Below, one piece after another: positions 3,950 to 5,217 of a stretch of 5,217 bases of DNA. Source of the stretch: an uncultured Clostridium sp. (GTDB taxonomy: Bacteria; Bacillota_A; Clostridia; TANB77; CAG-508). The notes under the pieces were generated by a model. That model ran no database searches. It had not been told where the DNA came from and saw only the letters and a list, made by a program, of their open reading frames with translations. A program made the translations under genes and the position numbers. Position 1 is the stretch's first letter, and the number at the start of each line of letters is the position of its first letter. Location: contig CAOJZU010000038.1 in the NCBI GenBank assembly GCA_948466265.1, forward strand, positions 1 through 5,217, in the 5' to 3' direction.

Positions 3950-5217
3950 ATGGCATTAGGTGGTGGAACATTTATAAGTCAAAATAAAAAATTACCTGGT
4001 ACATATATTAATTTTGCATCTGCACAAAGTGCTTCTTCTTCAATCGGAGAAAGAGGTATTGCTGCAATGGCAATTGAAATGGATTGGGGAAAAGATGGAG
4101 AGATAATTGAAGTTACATCTGAAAATTTTGCAAAAAATTCTTTAAAAATATTTGGATATGACTATGCAAATGAAAAATTAAAAGGTTTAAGAGATTTATT
4201 TAAAAATATAAAAAAGGCATATTTTTATAGATTAAATTCTGGAAATAAAGCTGCAAATGATTTAGCAACTGCTAAATGCAGTGGTACAAGAGGAAATGAT
4301 TTAAGAATAGTTATTGCAAAAAATATAGATGATGAAACTAAATATGATGTTAGTACATATTTAGGAACAAAAGAAGTTGATATACAAACAATAAAAGAGG
4401 TAAGTGAATTAGTTGACAATGACTATGTAACATTTACTATTGAAACAATTGAAGTTACAGCAGGAAAAGCATTAACTGGAGGAACAAATGGAGATTCAAG
4501 TGGAGAGGCACATCAAAAATTCTTGGATAAATTAGAGTCATATCAAGTAAATGCTGTAGGATGTACAGCAAAAGATGAAGCTACATCTAATTTATATGTT
4601 CAATATGTTAAAAGATTAAGAGAAGAGCAAGGAATAAAATTCCAAGTTGTATTATTTAATAATAATGCAAATTATGAAGGAGTTGTAAATGTAAAAAATA
4701 CAACTGCTGAAGATGAATCTGCTCTTGTTTATTGGGTAACTGGTGTAATTGCAGGTTGCGAAATAAATAAATCAAATACAAATAAAACATATGATGGAGA
4801 ATATAGTATTAATGCTGATTATACTCAATCGCAATTAGAGACTTCAATTGATAATGGAGAGTTTGTACTTCATAAAGTTGGAGATGAAATTAGAGTGCTA
4901 GTAGATATTAATAGTTTAGTAGATACTACAAGTGAAAAAGGAGAAGAATTTAAATCTAATCAGACAATACGAGTATTAGATCAAATTGCTTCAGATGTTG
5001 CTAGTGTGTTTAATTCTAAATATCTTGGAAAAATAGCAAATAATGAGGCTGGAAGAACTTCACTTTGGAGCGATATTGTTACATTGTTTAAAGATTATCA
5101 AACACTTCAAGCAATAGAGAATTTTGAAGATTCTGATGTAAGTGTAGAAATAGGAAATGATAAAAAATCAGTAACTATTGATACAAGTGTTCAAGTAATC
5201 AATGCAATGGAAAAATT
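3950..5217 (+). CDS. xkdK: Contractile tail sheath protein, XkdK family (3' end cut by window)
   Basis: This is the tail sheath subunit, which stacks in rings around the tail tube and contracts to drive the tube through the host envelope. The frame is open for 422 codons plus two bases with no stop before the window edge. Recognisable features are the start MALGGGTF, LPGTYINF at 15-22 (the conserved P-G-x-Y arm), EMDWGKDGE at 43-51, NEKLKGLRDLF at 74-84, a GTRGNDLRI motif at 112-120, LTGGTNG at 175-181 before the central helical domain, ALVYWVTGVIAG at 258-269, and a C-terminal sheath region with RVLVDINSLV at 315-324 and RVLDQIASDV at 341-350. These strongly resemble the sheath of Clostridioides phages and B. 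subtilis PBSX XkdK. The last visible residues, INAMEK, look like the beginning of the family's final beta strand, so only a few residues are probably missing. The ribosome binding site is AAAGGTG at 3936-3942 with a 7-base spacing. Confidence 0.95.
   Translation, partial: MALGGGTFISQNKKLPGTYINFASAQSASSSIGERGIAAMAIEMDWGKDGEIIEVTSENFAKNSLKIFGYDYANEKLKGLRDLFKNIKKAYFYRLNSGNKAANDLATAKCSGTRGNDLRIVIAKNIDDETKYDVSTYLGTKEVDIQTIKEVSELVDNDYVTFTIETIEVTAGKALTGGTNGDSSGEAHQKFLDKLESYQVNAVGCTAKDEATSNLYVQYVKRLREEQGIKFQVVLFNNNANYEGVVNVKNTTAEDESALVYWVTGVIAGCEINKSNTNKTYDGEYSINADYTQSQLETSIDNGEFVLHKVGDEIRVLVDINSLVDTTSEKGEEFKSNQTIRVLDQIASDVASVFNSKYLGKIANNEAGRTSLWSDIVTLFKDYQTLQAIENFEDSDVSVEIGNDKKSVTIDTSVQVINAMEK

Noticed and set aside
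4225..4419. A 64-codon - strand open frame inside the sheath gene
   Set aside because: It lies wholly within a well-supported sheath coding region and has no independent support.
3950..5217. A headless R-type bacteriocin (diffocin-like) locus
   Set aside because: The sheath alone would fit, but capsid, decoration, adaptor and closure genes are intact and contiguous, which indicates a head-bearing phage or prophage.

Overview
The window is a slice of the late structural (head, connector, tail) operon of a tailed bacteriophage or prophage. Its host is probably a low-GC Gram-positive bacterium, most likely of the Clostridia. The evidence is a strongly AT-rich sequence, AGA as the dominant arginine codon, strong AGGAGG-type ribosome binding sites, and proteins that match my recollection of Clostridioides/Clostridium prophage and Bacillus PBSX/skin families. 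All nine genes are on the + strand and tightly packed. I see no gene on the - strand, no RNA gene, no CRISPR array, no insertion sequence and no convincing promoter, so the promoter probably lies upstream of the window.

Head module (about 1-1920). A 110-aa lambda gpD-like decoration protein (18-350) is followed by a 339-aa lambda gpE-like major capsid protein (420-1439). A 143-aa YqbF-like protein (1486-1917) follows, with an N-terminal YqbF-type domain, a very acidic linker and a C-terminal HeH/LEM-like domain. The gene order corresponds to lambda D-E-FI. The capsid gene is bracketed by two RNA hairpins, a weak one at 354-385 and a strong terminator-like one at 1431-1461 that contains the capsid stop codon. 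The YqbF-like gene carries a perfect in-frame 49-bp direct repeat flanking its HeH-domain segment.

Connector module (1930-3776). A head-tail adaptor candidate (1930-2403), a head closure/stopper candidate (2405-2770), an HK97 gp10-family tail completion protein (2771-3322) and a tail terminator of the XkdJ/DUF6838 type (3315-3776) follow in the canonical order. They join the portal to the tail, and their start and stop codons abut or overlap, which suggests translational coupling.

Tail module (3763-5217). A 61-aa YqzN/YkzM-like protein precedes the contractile tail sheath protein of the XkdK family. The sheath gene runs off the right edge, probably only a few codons before its end. The sheath shows that the particle is a myovirus or a contractile phage-tail-like element. 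Because a full head gene set is present, a packaging-competent phage or prophage is more likely than a headless R-type bacteriocin.

The window is mostly a conventional phage morphogenesis cluster, and I find no defence, cargo or regulatory system in it. The points most worth a second look are the repeat-flanked HeH domain, its inverted domain order relative to lambda gpFI, the hairpins around the capsid gene, and the combination of a lambda-type shell with a PBSX-type contractile tail.
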